Notes: generated by a model not told the origin, from the sequence alone. Positions 35,291 to 48,330 are shown, counted from the stretch's first letter. The stretch: 64,000 bases of DNA from Gari tellinella (GCA_922989275.2 OV277872.1:26490119-26554118); one strand, 5' to 3'. A program made the numbers and translations.

Positions 35291-35547
35291 TATTCTCTAT
35301 TGAACATTCAGCAATTCCTTATAAGTAAATCATCCAGCACAATGATCATCCAATTTTCAGTTTTAGAATGTTCCAATCTATAAATAACTCAATAACGAGT
35401 AAAACAGATTATGTTATGTTATGTTATTATAAACACCCCGGCCATTTCAGAAGGAAAAACTGATACAAATACCTGTCGAACGTTATCAAGATTGATTAGT
35501 TCGGATGTAAACACACGATACAATGGAAACCATACACCTGTTACTAA

Positions 35548-35759
35548 CCGCTTCAGTGCCTTACCCAAACAAAATAAATAGTAATATACAAACAGTTTGG
35601 ATTCTCATTAAACGTATAATTACTTGGAATCTGATCAGGATCCGAACAATGTAACACTCATATCTATATAACAGAAATTTATTCACATAAAATTAGAGAA
35701 TACTAAAATTATGACAGACAGTAATTGATGAGGCAGATCAAGTCAAGGCATTGAATTGG
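35548..35759. mobile_element. TTAA-type MITE with decayed hairpin
   Basis: CTAA on the left and TTAA on the right; ends CCGCTTCAGTGCCTTACCC and AAGGCATTGAATTGG. The hairpin core near 35595-35650 is badly decayed. Confidence 0.6.
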
Positions 35760-36930
35760 TTAAACTAAATTATATCCATAAAGGTATGGTAAATAATATA
35801 TTATTAGAGAAAGAGTCAACAATCTGAACATATACAGAAGAAATTATCGCAAATTTATTTGTTATTTGTATGTTTTCTGCAGAATATTATTTATGGATTG
35901 AGTTCGCGGTGTATTTTGGCAGTTTTTTGTAGATCGTCACATCGGACATTCTTTAATTATTAAATACTTATATAATCAATCTCATGTTTTGGTCTATATT
36001 TCTTCATGGGACAAGTAGTAGGTACTTGTGTACTATGCTGTCTTTTTGTGAAAGTGAAGATTTACACCCTCAGCTTAAGAAGATCGGGATAGTTGTACAT
36101 GTGTAAATAAAAGAAGAAGTCAGACGAGGGAATTTGACATAGTAAACATTGTGACAACAGGATTAGATGAAGAAATCAGAAATAAGATTTTTAAGTTTTG
36201 TTTTACGACCAATTTGTCCTACGACGTTTCATAAAACGGGCCCCTGCTTCTTGTACCATAGAACAATTTTACAAAATAAAACAACGGTAAACGTAGGCGA
36301 CGGGAAATAAAGAAATTGTCATAAGACATGAACATAAACACTGAAGCATTTCCAGTACCTTTCTAAGTGGTCATTTAAAACAGAATGAAAGTAAAGCAAT
36401 AATGTCCTTTAACCCAATTATGTCTAAATATTGCAATTCGTCTTTTCCTACGTGCTAGTTTGAATATGCCTTATGCATAGAAATATAAAGGTGTTATAAA
36501 ACACAGCAGTTTTTGTACATGTATCATTAGGCTCTACACTGGTTGCTTATGTCTTCTTTTGTGGACAATTGGCGTTAATTCTAACCAGCTTAGGTTGCCA
36601 CCGGTCTTTATAACTAGGAACAGGATACAGCTGCATGTTGAAAAAAGAAAAAATGAAAAGAAAAGGGCTTAACGCCTAAAATACTGTTGGCTTTTAATCA
36701 ATCCGTAGATTTACAATAAGCCTGAAAACAGAATTGAAAACTTGCATTTTTTAACATTCCCTTTTTACAATATCTTTACACAAAATAAGCGTTTATCAAA
36801 ATAAAGCCTTCTAGCTTTGGTGCTGTGGATTCCTTTTATAGTCATGAAACCTTGACATGTACAGTATAATGGACAATAACTATGCAGATCCGATAATTAA
36901 ATACTTTTATACGTTTCTACTGTCTACCCT
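35760..36930. other. No gene seen
   Basis: AT-rich intergenic sequence. A half type-2 motif (GAATGAAAGTAAAGCAA) occurs near 36385 and a CATAAAACGGGCCCCTG repeat end near 36230. No supported exon. Confidence 0.4.
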
Positions 36931-36939
36931 ATCAAAAAG

Positions 36940-37270
36940 TCACGTTGGGATATATACGTTTTGTTAGAGCCTTATATGTCACAAAACGTATACGTCACAA
37001 TGTGACTGGCCATACTTCGCTAGGGGTGACACTATAATAACAAATGCCACTATAATAAAAACAAACAATTAAACGTGTCTAATGTCAACCCTATCAAAAA
37101 GTCACGTTGTGAAAAATTCGCAATTTTGTGACATATACGTTTCTAATGTCAACCCTATCAAAAAGTCACGTTGTGACATATACGTGGCTGTCGCAACCCC
37201 CTTGTGGTGAATTCGCACGTATACGTCACAATTGTGACATATAAGTTTTTGTGACATATTAGGTTCAACA
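36940..37270. repeat. Short repeats of TCACGTTGTGACATATACGT
   Basis: CCCTATCAAAAAGTCACGTT occurs near 36929, 37089 and 37153. Reverse-oriented ACGTATACGTCACAATGTGAC-like segments lie near 36985 and 37215. Together they form several TGACATATACGT/ACGTATACGTCA palindromes. No coding frame. Confidence 0.6.
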
Positions 37271-37937
37271 CACGTGATTTACATATCGATATATTAAACC
37301 GACAGCATAAAAAGCCATTAGTTAGGACTTCACAAACTAGACCTGTCATTAAAAGTGATTGATTCCCCCGCCAAACACCGGCCTATAACAAATCCCACAT
37401 TATGTTATAGATACTTAAAAGCTGAACCTTCTGCGAGAAAAAACATAGTTTTCAAGAATAAAGCAGGTCCTAAATTCAAGTAAGAAAGGGGCATCAGTCT
37501 TGTCAATTATTGTACAAGAGTGCAGCTATGAAACTTAAGATGAGTTCTAAACAAACCATGTACAACTTAAGTTTGAAGACAACATCATAGACATTTCTTT
37601 AGAAAATGAAAAATATCGCATATAAGTATAGACTCGCCAAAAAGAAATCTCCGTAGGATCTTTATGAAAATTTCTGCATAGGCTCTTCAAACACATCTTA
37701 GTACCATGGTAAAAAGAAAAAACATAGGTTATAATGTTCTTTTTTGTGTATTGGCGTTTGAAATGTATAATGTAGCCATTCTCTGCAAAGAGTCGGCATG
37801 CATTATTTTGGCTTTCTGAAATAATGTAAAATAATATTTGGCACAAACCAAACTTTAAACGGTTGACAAGTGATGCTTATTGAAAGTATTATGCAAAGTA
37901 TATAGTTTGTTGCCTGAAATATATGCATTTTTATTAA

Positions 37938-38143
37938 CCCTTAGCCTGCCAGTCACGACTATAGCTCCATATGCAAACAGCTTGGATCCGGATGAGACGC
38001 CAAGTAACTCGGCGTCTCATCCGGATCCAAGCTGTTTGACACTCGGACAACATTTTCAGCAATTTTGAGCATCTTTGAAGCACTTTGAAACTTGAAGCAG
38101 ACGAGAAATATAGCAGACGACAATTTATTTGGCGGGCTAAGGG
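37938..38143. mobile_element. TTAA-type MITE with perfect type-1 hairpin
   Basis: Perfect TTAA flanks; ends CCCTTAGCCTGCCA and TGGCGGGCTAAGGG differ by one base. The core at 37974-38042 has arms GCTTGGATCCGGATGAGACG and CGTCTCATCCGGATCCAAGC that match perfectly although both differ from the usual GATCAGACG version. Confidence 0.9.
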
Positions 38144-38889
38144 TTAATTGTTTTTGGCTCAAATTCAATGAAAACACTTACTCAATCAAATTCTTTTCGT
38201 AGGAAATTGATCAAACTCCACACAATAAATGCTTTAGTTGTGAATAACCAGACAATAATAAAAACATATGAAATAGTGCTTCTTTTGAAAATATAGGCCC
38301 TTTCATATATATACTACTGGTATTAATAAGTAGTCCACTTCTATGTGTTCTCGGGTTCACGCTATATTCACTTTTATCAGAGACGTGGGTTATCCCCTTA
38401 GCCTTATTTGATAAGAGTATTTACCAGGTTTCACAAACTTCCTTCTTGTGCCATTTCATTTTTTTCCCGTTAACTTGTCGCGATTAATTGAGATGTTTTA
38501 AAAATGAAAGTACCTACGAGAGGTTACCGATACGCATTATTCAATTGAATTAAGATTCTTGAAGTATTGGTCTTGTGTACAATCCACTAGGTATCGCAAT
38601 AATTGGGCGCGAATGCTTTTAAGGAGCATTACTTCAAGTTAAAAAGGTGTTATATTCTGTCAATGTTTTGCAAGAGTTATGAAACTTCAAGAAGAGTCTC
38701 CAATTATCACGCTGATAATATATATCAAGTTTAAAAAATGTAATAAATGGTTTTGTACAAGGTCTTTCTCGGTGTTGGCATTGTTTAGAAGTGAAACGCA
38801 TTGTACGTAAACGAAACAAGCATATGACAAACAAACTTACTTGAACTAACTAAATAACAGACCAGTGTGAAAGGGTTGTGTGCATTTAA

Positions 38890-39071
38890 TCCCCTTCACT
38901 GCCATGACGTAATCGATTTTAAACAAAGATCGTCTGTTTTTATTTCTGAAGTTTAAAATATAGATACTTTGATTGAAGAATTTTTTAAATGAGTGTAAAT
39001 CAATCTGGGGTCTGACCAGGAACCAAACTGTTTGCAAATAACTTTTGTATTCGGGTAAGGCAGTGATGATG
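38890..39071. mobile_element. TTAA-type MITE with half hairpin
   Basis: Ends TCCCCTTCACTGCC and GGCAGTGATGATG, flanked by TTAA. Only the right half of the type-1 hairpin is kept. It shares its right TTAA with the next MITE. Confidence 0.7.
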
Positions 39072-39075
39072 TTAA

Positions 39076-39318
39076 CCCTTTCATTATCAAATTTATTATG
39101 AGGTTTTTACCCCCCTTTCATCGCAAAAGTGTCGTTTGCTTCAATATTGCTGTCTGCAATCTGTTTTCGATGTTAAATTTAAGGCAGTAAAACTGACGTA
39201 ATTTCAAAACAAGTTGCAAACAGTATTGATCCTGATCAGACGCCGCGTAACGCGGCGTCTGGTAAGGATTAAAATATTTGTAAATGATCGTTATGCCGTC
39301 ATTGAGAGAGTTAAAGGG
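39076..39318. mobile_element. TTAA-type MITE with type-1 hairpin
   Basis: Perfect TTAA flanks; ends CCCTTTCATTATC and GAGAGTTAAAGGG. The inner hairpin GATCAGACGCCGCGTAACGC / GCGGCGTCTGGT lies at 39234-39265. Directly abuts the previous element. Confidence 0.85.
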
Positions 39319-39330
39319 TTAAGGTTACCT

Positions 39331-39400
39331 TATTATTATTATACCAGATTTATATAGCGCTCTTTTCAAACAGGGGTTGTGCGTTCAAAAGCGCTTCACA
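39331..39400 (-). repeat. Retroposon 3' tail (AAGCGCT..TATATAAAT(ATT)n type)
   Basis: Read on the minus strand it contains GTGAAGCGCTTTTGAACG, GAAAAGAGCGCTATATAAAT and ends in an (AAT)n-like tail. The same segment occurs in plus orientation at 49985-50070. This is the usual 3' end of SINE/LINE retroposons with short repeat tails. Confidence 0.6.
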
Positions 39401-39940
39401 TGAAAATATTTACATTCACCCTGTAAAGTCTTTATGTAATCCTATCAAAAAATGTGCAGTCATCTGCCGATGAACCTACACTTCGAATCTGGATTTAGCC
39501 AGTTCGGATTACCCCCGTGCTATTCGTGGACTTCTTCAAATAGACTACATCGGGCACTTAACACTAAGCTCCCATTGGTCGACGGTCATATGACACTAGC
39601 GGAGTGATACAGACCCATAGGTCGTTGCCATCGCGTTGCTATGTGTGTAAAATGTTTTCGCAATAGATATTCAAGTTGCACTGTTATTTGTTTGCCTTGT
39701 TAGTCTTTTCCATTCACAGAGAGAAAGTTTACTGGAAAAAATCCTGAATTTTTAATACAGTTACAGTACATGTAGTTGGGACTACTTTCTCACCATATTT
39801 AGAAACTGGAATGGCTATTACATCGACATTACATCTATCAAACCTCTTTGACCGGTATATGATAAATTCTTATACAGAAAAACAAATCTGGCAAATAAAC
39901 ACATTAAATTGACAAGACAGAAAATATAAATATAAATATA

Positions 39941-40084
39941 AGGAATAAACAACATCTCTTTGCCGCTCATGACGGTATGACTACATTAGCTTCGGGGGGT
40001 AAATTTAACGTTTACGGAATTTACCCCCTGCGAAGCTAATGTAGTCATACCGTCATGAACGTCAAAAATATGTTGTTTATTCCT
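39941..40084. mobile_element. Foldback MITE
   Basis: AGGAATAAACAACAT ... ACGGTATGACTACATTAGCT ... GGGGGTAAATT pairs with AATTTACCCCC ... AGCTAATGTAGTCATACCGT ... ATGTTGTTTATTCCT around a short ACGTTTACG loop. The arms are nearly perfect. Confidence 0.85.
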
Positions 40085-40301
40085 ATACTACACAAATGTA
40101 CCTAGAAAGCGAGAAAATACATATAACTATATTTAGATCTAAAAATAAACATGATACCTTATGGATCTACATGGAATCAAATTCCGAACAAGCGAAATAA
40201 TTTCAATGTAATTACCAAGATTATATAAAATAATTATCAATAGTTGTAAAATCAACTTTAAAATTAGTCAAATATTTAAAATATCAATGACATGATTAAA
40301 A

Positions 40302-41685
40302 ATGGTGAAAGCTGTCCAAGAATTATACCACAGACCCGCCAGCTGGTTTCAAAAGAGATCAGAGTCGTATCCCTACCATCAAGATCTACCAGGCAGGCAT
40401 TGGTCGACGGTACAAATAAATACGAAAGACCCGAGCAGGAAACGCAACACAAACAATACACCCGCCTCTCAAGCAGAATACACAAACAGTCATACCATAA
40501 CAGACACACACACATACACACCCATACTGGTTTTACTATCCGACAGAGGTACACGTTTCACACCCTCATACCGAGGTGTACGCTTTATAAGCCAAAACGC
40601 TTAAGGCAAATATGACAAAAGGTTTTCATGACAGTCACAGTTTCAAATGATGTGAAGAAAATATTGAATTTATAAAGAATTACCGATTAACACTAGACCG
40701 ACAAAACGAGGTAGGTAATGGGCAAAAACTCTGTTTCAAACCGAGGTAAAAAAAACACACACACATCACCTACAAAACGAGGTACACTCACACATCACCT
40801 ACAAATATCGTTATCGACTGTGTGCAAACACACACCGACACACAAACAGGTAATAGAAAAGCAAACCGAGGTACTCGAGATATTTTGTGTGCGTTTGTAT
40901 CTTGAACTGAGCATGCTAAATGCGAGGTATACCTACCGAGGTATTTGTAAAAACTACTTCGCTTGTTGGAGGTACCTCGGTTCGTTGCTGTGTACTCCTA
41001 TGACGTACCTCACTTTGATAGTGTCACCAACGCACACACACACGCGCGCTCACACACATGCGCAATACCATTCCTTCATCTACACACTCAATAGAAAACA
41101 ACACGCAAGACAAACATAAAGCAATGTGAATATAGGAGCCCGCCTTGGTACGGTCAGTTGCAATTAATAATCAATTATAAATTAATTATCAATAATCACT
41201 GGGGGGTTAAACCTTGGTTTAGGGGCGCCCAACCTCACTCTTATCTCCTATATTCACCTATAAAGACGAACAGTGTACATAAAATATAAACCTTGTTCCA
41301 CAAAACCGCCAACATAGTAAGTAAATACATGTAAAACATCTAACAAAAATTCTATGACAAGAAGATTACTAGTAATACGGGAAAGAATTAAACCTTCAAG
41401 CCCGTGTTAAAAATAACCGACAATGGCAACGGTCAAATTGTACTCAAGCGACTAGTCCGTTGTCACGAGTAACAGTAAGACATGGATGGGTTCAGGGTAC
41501 GACAGAGAGGGAGAGAAAAAACAAAGCACGAAAATCCGACATAACTCTCCCGGTTAAGGACGGCTTTAAAGATACATCATCATGTGGTGATAAGCCTTGT
41601 CTCTGTCGTCGCACATCTAACGAGGAAAGCATAGTTATCAATTGTAGATTGATCGATAACCAAACGTGAAGTGCCCAGCAATATA
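40302..41685 (+). repeat. Dispersed repeat R1, longest copy, with an internal CGAGGTA-rich island
   Basis: From 40425 it follows the R1 order, but the CA microsatellite is interrupted at about 40520-41030 by a segment with repeated CGAGGTA/TACCTCG words. It then continues to GATAACCAAACGTGAAGTGC. The stretch before it encodes KAVQELYHRPASWFQ, which resembles KAVRELHHRPLAKWFQ on the minus strand at about 49560-49480, so a decayed coding element is associated. No complete ORF. Confidence 0.65.
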
Positions 41686-41689
41686 GTTG

Positions 41690-42010
41690 GATCATAATCT
41701 TTTTTGAGGAAAGATCTAATACGTTTCACAAACAGGCTTTGAAAATGCATATGTCCAAGAATCTTACGAAGTCTGTAAATTACATCACCATAAAACTCCG
41801 GATGTGAAATACCTTGCCGCAGAAAATACTTTAGGTTACATTTATACTTGTTAATGAGAGGAAGCTTTCTATAAAAGAATTTAGAAAATGTTTTACGAAG
41901 TTTATGAAATCTGTCCCCCTATTTAAGAAGCTTCTCAGTAATTGTTTTATTAACCCCAGAACCCCAAATTAGACCCATAACATCTACAGAATGAACACAG
42001 CCCTGGGGTA
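41690..42010 (-). pseudogene. Retroelement coding remnant
   Basis: Read on the minus strand it gives KTFSKFFYRKLPLINKYKC, ISHPEFYGDVIYRLRKILGH and FLKKGYDPTILLGT, broken by a stop before this stretch. I recognise the FYGDVxYRLRKI...GYDP pattern as recurrent in animal retroelement polyproteins but cannot name the family. R1 adjoins it directly on the left and may have inserted in it. Confidence 0.5.
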
Positions 42011-43716
42011 GCAGTCATCTACCCTCTCCACCCACATCCGCGGGACCTACATAATCCATGGCTGAAATTACACTCTTAAGGTCTTAGATGTGTAATGCTC
42101 ACCGAAACGAATCCGCAAAAGCTATACATCATCTCATTCAGTATCAAATTCTACATCATTTTTCAGAGTTAAAAGACTTTTCACCATCTATAACTGAAAT
42201 TATGAGTATTTTTTATCCATTTTATTGTTTAATGGAAATATGTACAGGCAAATTATACTGACATCCGCTATGACGGAAAATTCAGTATTCAACATAAAAT
42301 GACTTAGAACTAAATAAGTTCTATTTTCGATCAACTGTCTATAAATAGATATATTCTCGCTAATATACTTAATATTAGAAAAGACAGTAAATATATTGTA
42401 AACATAAGAAATGAACTGATTTTTTCGGCGTTGAAGCGAAATAAACGACAGAAAATTATCGGCAAATAACATGAAACGCGCTAGTGCTAGCGATTCATGG
42501 TAAATTTTGCCTAAATTTCGCTTGAACGCCGAAAATAATCAGTAGTCTGCCTACGGATCGAAAATAAGGCTCTGGAAAATGAGTCTCATGGCATGTCGTG
42601 TAGACGGGCAACATCCACTTGATTTATATTCAGCATATGCATACGAACAATTCTAGGGGGGGGATGTAAAGTTCTTAGGCGCGTATTAAGGTCAGAAATA
42701 GGTCAAAGGTCATTGGGTGCAGATTTTAGAGATATGATAATTTAATTTTTATGTCATTTGCAATCACTCATAGATAACCTGAAATACTTTAATTTATTGA
42801 ATGTATAATTGGTCGAAAAATCTAGAAATAGAATTTTCGTGACAGAAAAAGCAATTATTAGACACAAACAAGGGCGATAACTCTTAAATTAAGTCAGTAA
42901 ATTGCGTATTCTGTTCATTTCTGCTATAATAGCTGGGCACATTAGTGAAAAAATCATAAACTTGATGATACAATCATCAAAGTAGGTTTACATAATATAC
43001 TGGTATGGTCCTTCTTTCAACAAAAAGCCGTTTTGCACCATGAAAATTCAAAATGGCCACCAATTTTTCAAGATGGCCGCCATTTTCGGTTCTTATATAC
43101 CATTTCTCTTCTAATATTTGACATGTATGACCAAATTTTATACTTTTGGTGTTGAAATATATGTTTTTAAGCATTAGGAAGTTAATCCAGAAAACCTTAA
43201 ATTGACTTGAAGCTTACTTTAATGCATACTGACCAATGTTTGACAAAGAAACGTGTTTGTTTTCGAAATGGCCGCTATTTTATATGGGATTAAGCTTATT
43301 CATTCTTAAATTTGATCAACTTTCGTGCATTTGGGTGTCAAAATAAGTGTTATAATGTACTAGAGCGCTAATTCAGTCAACTTCAGGCCGATTTGAAAAT
43401 TTATTTATTGAATAATCACCAACACCGACAAAATATTACTGTGCTATTTGATTTAAGATGACCGTTACCTTCTGCACTTATGATTAATTTCGTTTCTTAT
43501 AGTTTCTCATAAATGACTATTAGTCAAACTTTCGGAGTCAATGGTAGTGTTAAAAATCACTAGTTTTGTGATTGTATATCGTCACTTAAACACCAAAAGG
43601 GCTCAACAACATATTTGGTCAAATTTGACTTTATGACAAAACTGACTTATATTCAATGTAAACTATATGAGAAATTAATATTTTGCTTGACTTCCTGATT
43701 TTAAACGTAAATCTAT

Positions 43717-44273
43717 TTTTAGCTCCTGTGACCTAGATATGCAAACGATCGGAACAATTTGAACATATTGGTAAAGGACATCTAGAAGTGTCACCATGCC
43801 ACATATCAAAGCTCTGGCCACATTAGTTTCAGAGAAAAAGACGTTTGAAAATTTCACTATATAACTCTATGTAAATCTGTGACCCCCGGTGCGGGGACAA
43901 TTTTGAACCCAGGGGCATAATTTGAACAAACTTGATAGAGGACCTATAGATGATGCTATGTGCCAAATATCTAAGCTCTGGCCCTTGTTGTTTCAGACAA
44001 GAAGATTTTTTAAGATTTCCTTATTTTTTCACTTTGGTTGCCATGGCAACCAGAGTTCTACATTGTTTTCAATTCTTTGAACAAATTTAAAAGAGCTTGA
44101 CCCAAGGAACATTACTGTAAAGTTTGGTTGAAATCTGTCAAGGGGTATAGGAGGAGATGTCATTTGAAACAATTGTTAACGACGGCGGACGACGAACGAC
44201 GGACGACGCACGACGATGGACACAGGGCCATCCCAATAGCTCACCCTGAGCCTTGGCTCAGGTGAGCTAAAAA
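43717..44273 (-). repeat. Dispersed repeat with AGCTCACCTGAGC end, longest copy
   Basis: Minus-strand start TTTTTAGCTCACCTGAGCC, then a GGACGACGAACGACGGACG-like block (plus strand), GTTGCCATGGCAACC and GACCCCCGG, ending at TTTTTAGCTCCTGTGACC on the plus strand. Both ends contain TTTTTAGCTC in inverted orientation, which suggests TIRs. Other copies are at 13019 and 21860. Confidence 0.7.
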
Positions 44274-45039
44274 CTTGTTAAATTGGGTATTGACTTAATT
44301 TTGGCATATATATATATGGTTTATGAATAGAAAAGTAGTAAATCCTATTGTATAGCAAATAGTATATGTGTTTTTTGTTGTTGTATTATTGTTAATGATG
44401 TGTGTGTTTATATGTTCATTGTCATATTCACAAATTCATTAATCTGATCAAAAACAGCAACATCGACAATACATGCATCTGTCACTGCAATCAGTTTTCT
44501 TTAGAGCATATGCTTAATCTTCGCAACTATATGTATATGTTTATCCAATAAATAGCAACCTAGTCTAATGTATCAGCAATATGTTTCCCTCATTCACACT
44601 CTACTGGACACTTCCATTATTATGTGTAATGTCACAAAACACAAGCAATTTGGGATGCAAATACCTTCGTGTGTTTAAACAAAGCTGCTTGGCTTTTAGG
44701 AATTGCGTAGTAAGGTTTTTGCCACTATCAGACAAACACGTCCAGTCCAACACAATAATTGCATTAAATACAACTTATCGCATGGCTTGTCATACATAGC
44801 AATCGCAATGTTTTCAAGACTTTACCGTTTCTACACTTTAACTAATAGTAAATATTCAAACGATTTTGTAAATTTATCATATTTTCCATGAAATGCATTC
44901 GATGTGGTCCATGCAGCCTTTTCTCTTTCCATATGAAAACCATATACGAATTAACAGAACACGAGATAATATAATGCGTTGATTGTGTACATTGAGATCT
45001 CACAGGGTCAATTGACAAAAATATTAACTTCATTACAGG

Positions 45040-46200
45040 AAACCAGCTCATGTTTGATTGTTGTCCAAATGAAACCAACTCTTTCTGTATACCAAGATCT
45101 GTTGGCAAAGGTAGTTCTAAGCCTTTGCTGCATTGGTCGGTTTGTTAGATGTATTTTGCATTTCGACAAGTGAAAAATCGAAAGATGCTTCCTTTGCTGT
45201 AGACCAACTTGTGAAGACAGTGTTAAAGGATGCTGCAACACAAGACATTAGCAATGATTTGTTGGACGCGATTTGATTGCAGAAGTCGTTCATTGGTTTA
45301 GCAGTTTACAAATTAATATTATTGACTAAAGGAGTGCAACACCAACTTTTTACTCCACCCAAAAAACAAAGTCAAAGACATTAGCAAGTATTTATAAAGA
45401 CACGAGATCAGACAAGCAACAGGTTTCGAAACAGATAAAACCTGACCGCATACTCCTACAATGTTTGTTGAATGAAGCTAGTTCAGGCCAAGCCATGCAG
45501 AATGATGATGAACTGAAGCATGAGCTGTCCTCAGCTCCACTAACATCGGCAAAACCAAATGGAGTAATGAACCAGACAGTTCAGTCCCGAATTCTGGATA
45601 ATCTGACAATAGATCAGTGAATTCAAATCGCACAACAGATACCTGACTCTCAGAAATCTACATGTGTTATAATACATGTATATGTTCATGCTCTTATTCA
45701 AGCTCGAGACAGACCTCAAGGATGTCAGACATTCGGAGAGCATGCTCAAGACTTTGTTCACTCGGTATATTTCCATTTCACAGGCACTCGGGAGCATGTC
45801 TATCAAAGCTGCCACTGGAAAAAATCACAGGCCAAGAAGATCCACTACCGCATGTCAGAAAGCCATACCTTGTGCTTGACGAAAAGGAGAAAGACATTGT
45901 AGAGTTTCTATCATCTGAGTGACACATTATTATCAGAAGGGTTGCTTGTTGTAGCAGGGGGAACGATCGTAGGAGTCATAAATGCAATTCAAATAGCTTC
46001 CATGCTGATAAGTTGTCGGTCGATCATGAAGCTGACACTAGAATGATAATTCCATGCTAAGGATGCTGTTGCAAGCGGGTTTGGTCGTCTGATTGTAATA
46101 TGCAGGGACACAGAGGTAATACTGTTGATGCTTTGTAAGATTTGTTAACAAAATATATGATGCACTCAAGGTCGACAAAACATCATAGGTTTCCATACCT
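45040..46200 (+). pseudogene. Broken ORF with FEN1/PIN-like acidic motifs, 5' part
   Basis: Reading across frames: KSKDASFAVDQLVKTVLKD near 45175; DRILLQCLLNEASSGQ and LKHELSSAPLTSAKPNG to a TGA at 45618; then a diverged middle; then DHEADTRMI near 46025, a one-base frameshift, and ASGFGRLIVICRDTEVILLM. HEADTR followed by CRDTEV resembles the acidic EAD...DTD signature of FEN1/PIN-type nucleases; that is a motif-level reading, not proven homology. At least three stops or shifts. Related ORFs recur in invertebrate genomes as I recall them. The 3' part is displaced to 46991 by R1. Confidence 0.55.
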
Positions 46201-46219
46201 TTACTGATATATAGACACA

Positions 46220-46307
46220 TATAAATACGAAAGACTCAAGCAGGAAACGTAACACAAACAATACACCCACCTCTCAAGCAGAACACACACACACAGTCAT
46301 ACCACAA

Positions 46308-46343
<36 letters not shown>

Positions 46344-46975
46344 ATACCATTCCTTCATCTACATACTAATAGAAAACAACACGCAAGACAAACATAAAGC
46401 AAAGTGAACATAGGAGCCCGCCTTGGTACGGTCAGTAGCAATCAATAATTAACTATAAATTAATTAATCATTAACAACCACTGGGGGGTTAAACCTGGGT
46501 TTAGGGGCGCCCAACCTCACACTTATCTCCTGCATTCACCTATAAAGACAAACAGTGTACATAAAATATAAACCCTGTTCCACAACCTCACAATCAAAAA
46601 GACCGCCAGCACAGTAAGTAAATACATGTAAAACATATAACAAAAGTTCTATGACAAGATCATTAGTAACATGGGAAAGAATTAAACATTCAAGCCCGTG
46701 TTAAAAATAACCCACTATGGCAACGGTCAAATTGTACTCAAGCGAATAGTCTGTAGTTACGAGCAACTGTAAGACATGGAAGGGTCCAGAGTACGACAGA
46801 GAGGGAGAGAAAAAACAAAGCACGAAAATCCGACATAACTCTCCCGGTTAAGGACGGCTTTAAAGATACATCATCATGTAGTGCTAAGCCCTGTCTGTCG
46901 TCGCACAACTAAAGAGGAAAGCATGGTTATCAATTGTAGATTGATCGATAACCAAACGTGAAGTGCGCAGCAATG
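46220..46975 (+). repeat. Dispersed repeat R1 inserted in the FEN1/PIN-like pseudogene
   Basis: AATACGAAAGACTCAAGCAG to GATAACCAAACGTGAAGTGC, with the CA microsatellite at about 46285-46340, nearly identical to the copies at 8655 and 40425. It separates the two coding parts of the pseudogene. Confidence 0.8.
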
Positions 46976-46990
46976 CCGGTATAGGCACTC

Positions 46991-47221
46991 ATGAAAGTCA
47001 AGACAGCATTGGACCCCCAACTAACTATGTATCACCCTCAATTGGATAAGAATCCCTCTATCCTAATGGCATACATGCAACTCGCGTCTTGCTATTGCAA
47101 GACAAAATGCAGCTCGTCAAGATGTGCTTGCTATAAAAGCCAACAAATATGCATGTATGAATGTGGTTGTGAGGCAACAGACACTCATTTGGCATCGCAC
47201 ACAATCAAATCTTTTGGCTGA
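46991..47221 (+). pseudogene. Cys-rich C-terminal part of the FEN1/PIN-like pseudogene
   Basis: The frame ends with SCYCKTKCSSSRCACYKSQQ and CMYECGCEA, a CxC-type Cys-rich tail (CxCxxxCxxxxCxCxxxxxxCxxxCxC), then TGA. Family members that I recall carry such a tail after the EADT/DTD region, so this is probably the 3' end of the gene interrupted by R1. Confidence 0.5.
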
Positions 47222-47329
47222 TTTTATACAACGGGGATGTCTGTATTTATACCCTAAAAAGCTTTTCAGTGATGAATTTCCATAGTGAATTGCTGCTTCA
47301 TGTCAATGGTGAAGATATACATGTACATA

Positions 47330-48330
47330 AAAGTAGTTGATTTTATAAGAAAACAGACAATAAATAACAAACGAACAAATAAAACATAAAAAGAAAGAGA
47401 AAATCCAGAGTTATTGCCCCTATAAAGTGTATTGACTGTAATGTTACATTTATATTAAACTGCTGCTTTTATTAAAAGTGTACTAAGTTAACCAATAAAA
47501 GTTCAATATTATAAGAAAACAGTCAAAAATAACGCAAACAATTCTCATTAATATATAATATGAATAGAAAAAAACAGAGTTATTGCCCCTTGAAAAGAGC
47601 ACTGACAGTAATATTAACTTTTATTTGCATATTGAACTGCTCCTTTATGTCAAAAGTGTAAACAAACATAAAAACATTATAAGAAAACATTAAAAAATAA
47701 CGAAAACAAATTCCCATTAGAAAATTAAATATGGAACAGAAAAACCAGAGTTATTGCCCCTGAAATAGAGCATTGACTGTAATATTTACTTTTATTTGCA
47801 TATTGAACTGCCCCTTTATGCCAAAAGTGTAAACAAACATAAAACATTATAAGAAAACAGTAAAAAAATAACGAAAACTAATTCCCATTAAAAATTAAAT
47901 ATGGAACAGAAAAACCAGAGTTATTGCCCCTTGAATAGAGCATTGACTGTAATATTTACTTTTATTTGCATATTGAATCGCTGCTTTATGTCAAAGGTGT
48001 AAAGAAACATTAAAAAGTTTGATGTTATAAGAAAACAGTAAAAATAATAACGAAAACAAATTCCCATAAAAAATAGAATAGAAAGACAAAAATCAGAGTT
48101 ATTGCCCCTGGAAAAGGGCATTGGCTGTAATAATTACTTTAATTTACATATGGCATTGTTGCTTTATGTCAAAGGTATAAAGAAATATAAAAATAAGTTG
48201 ATGTTATAAGAAAAATAACGAAAAAATAACTATAAAAATATAAAAAAGAAAGAGGAAAATCAGAGTTATTGCCCCTGGAAAAGGACATTGTCTGTAATAT
48301 TTTACTTTTTTTGATACTATTTAGCAATTA
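47330..48330. repeat. ~172-bp tandem satellite, about six copies
   Basis: CAGAGTTATTGCCCCT recurs near 47406, 47574, 47748, 47918, 48094 and 48262, a period of about 166-175. Units also share ATTATAAGAAAACAGT and TGCTTTATGTCAAA. Located just inside the right TIR of the 6-kb element. Confidence 0.85.

Noticed and set aside
43060..43300. AAGATGGCCGCCATTTT as a functional YY1 promoter
   Set aside because: The match is good, but it is in a repeat-rich interior without an adjacent gene start.
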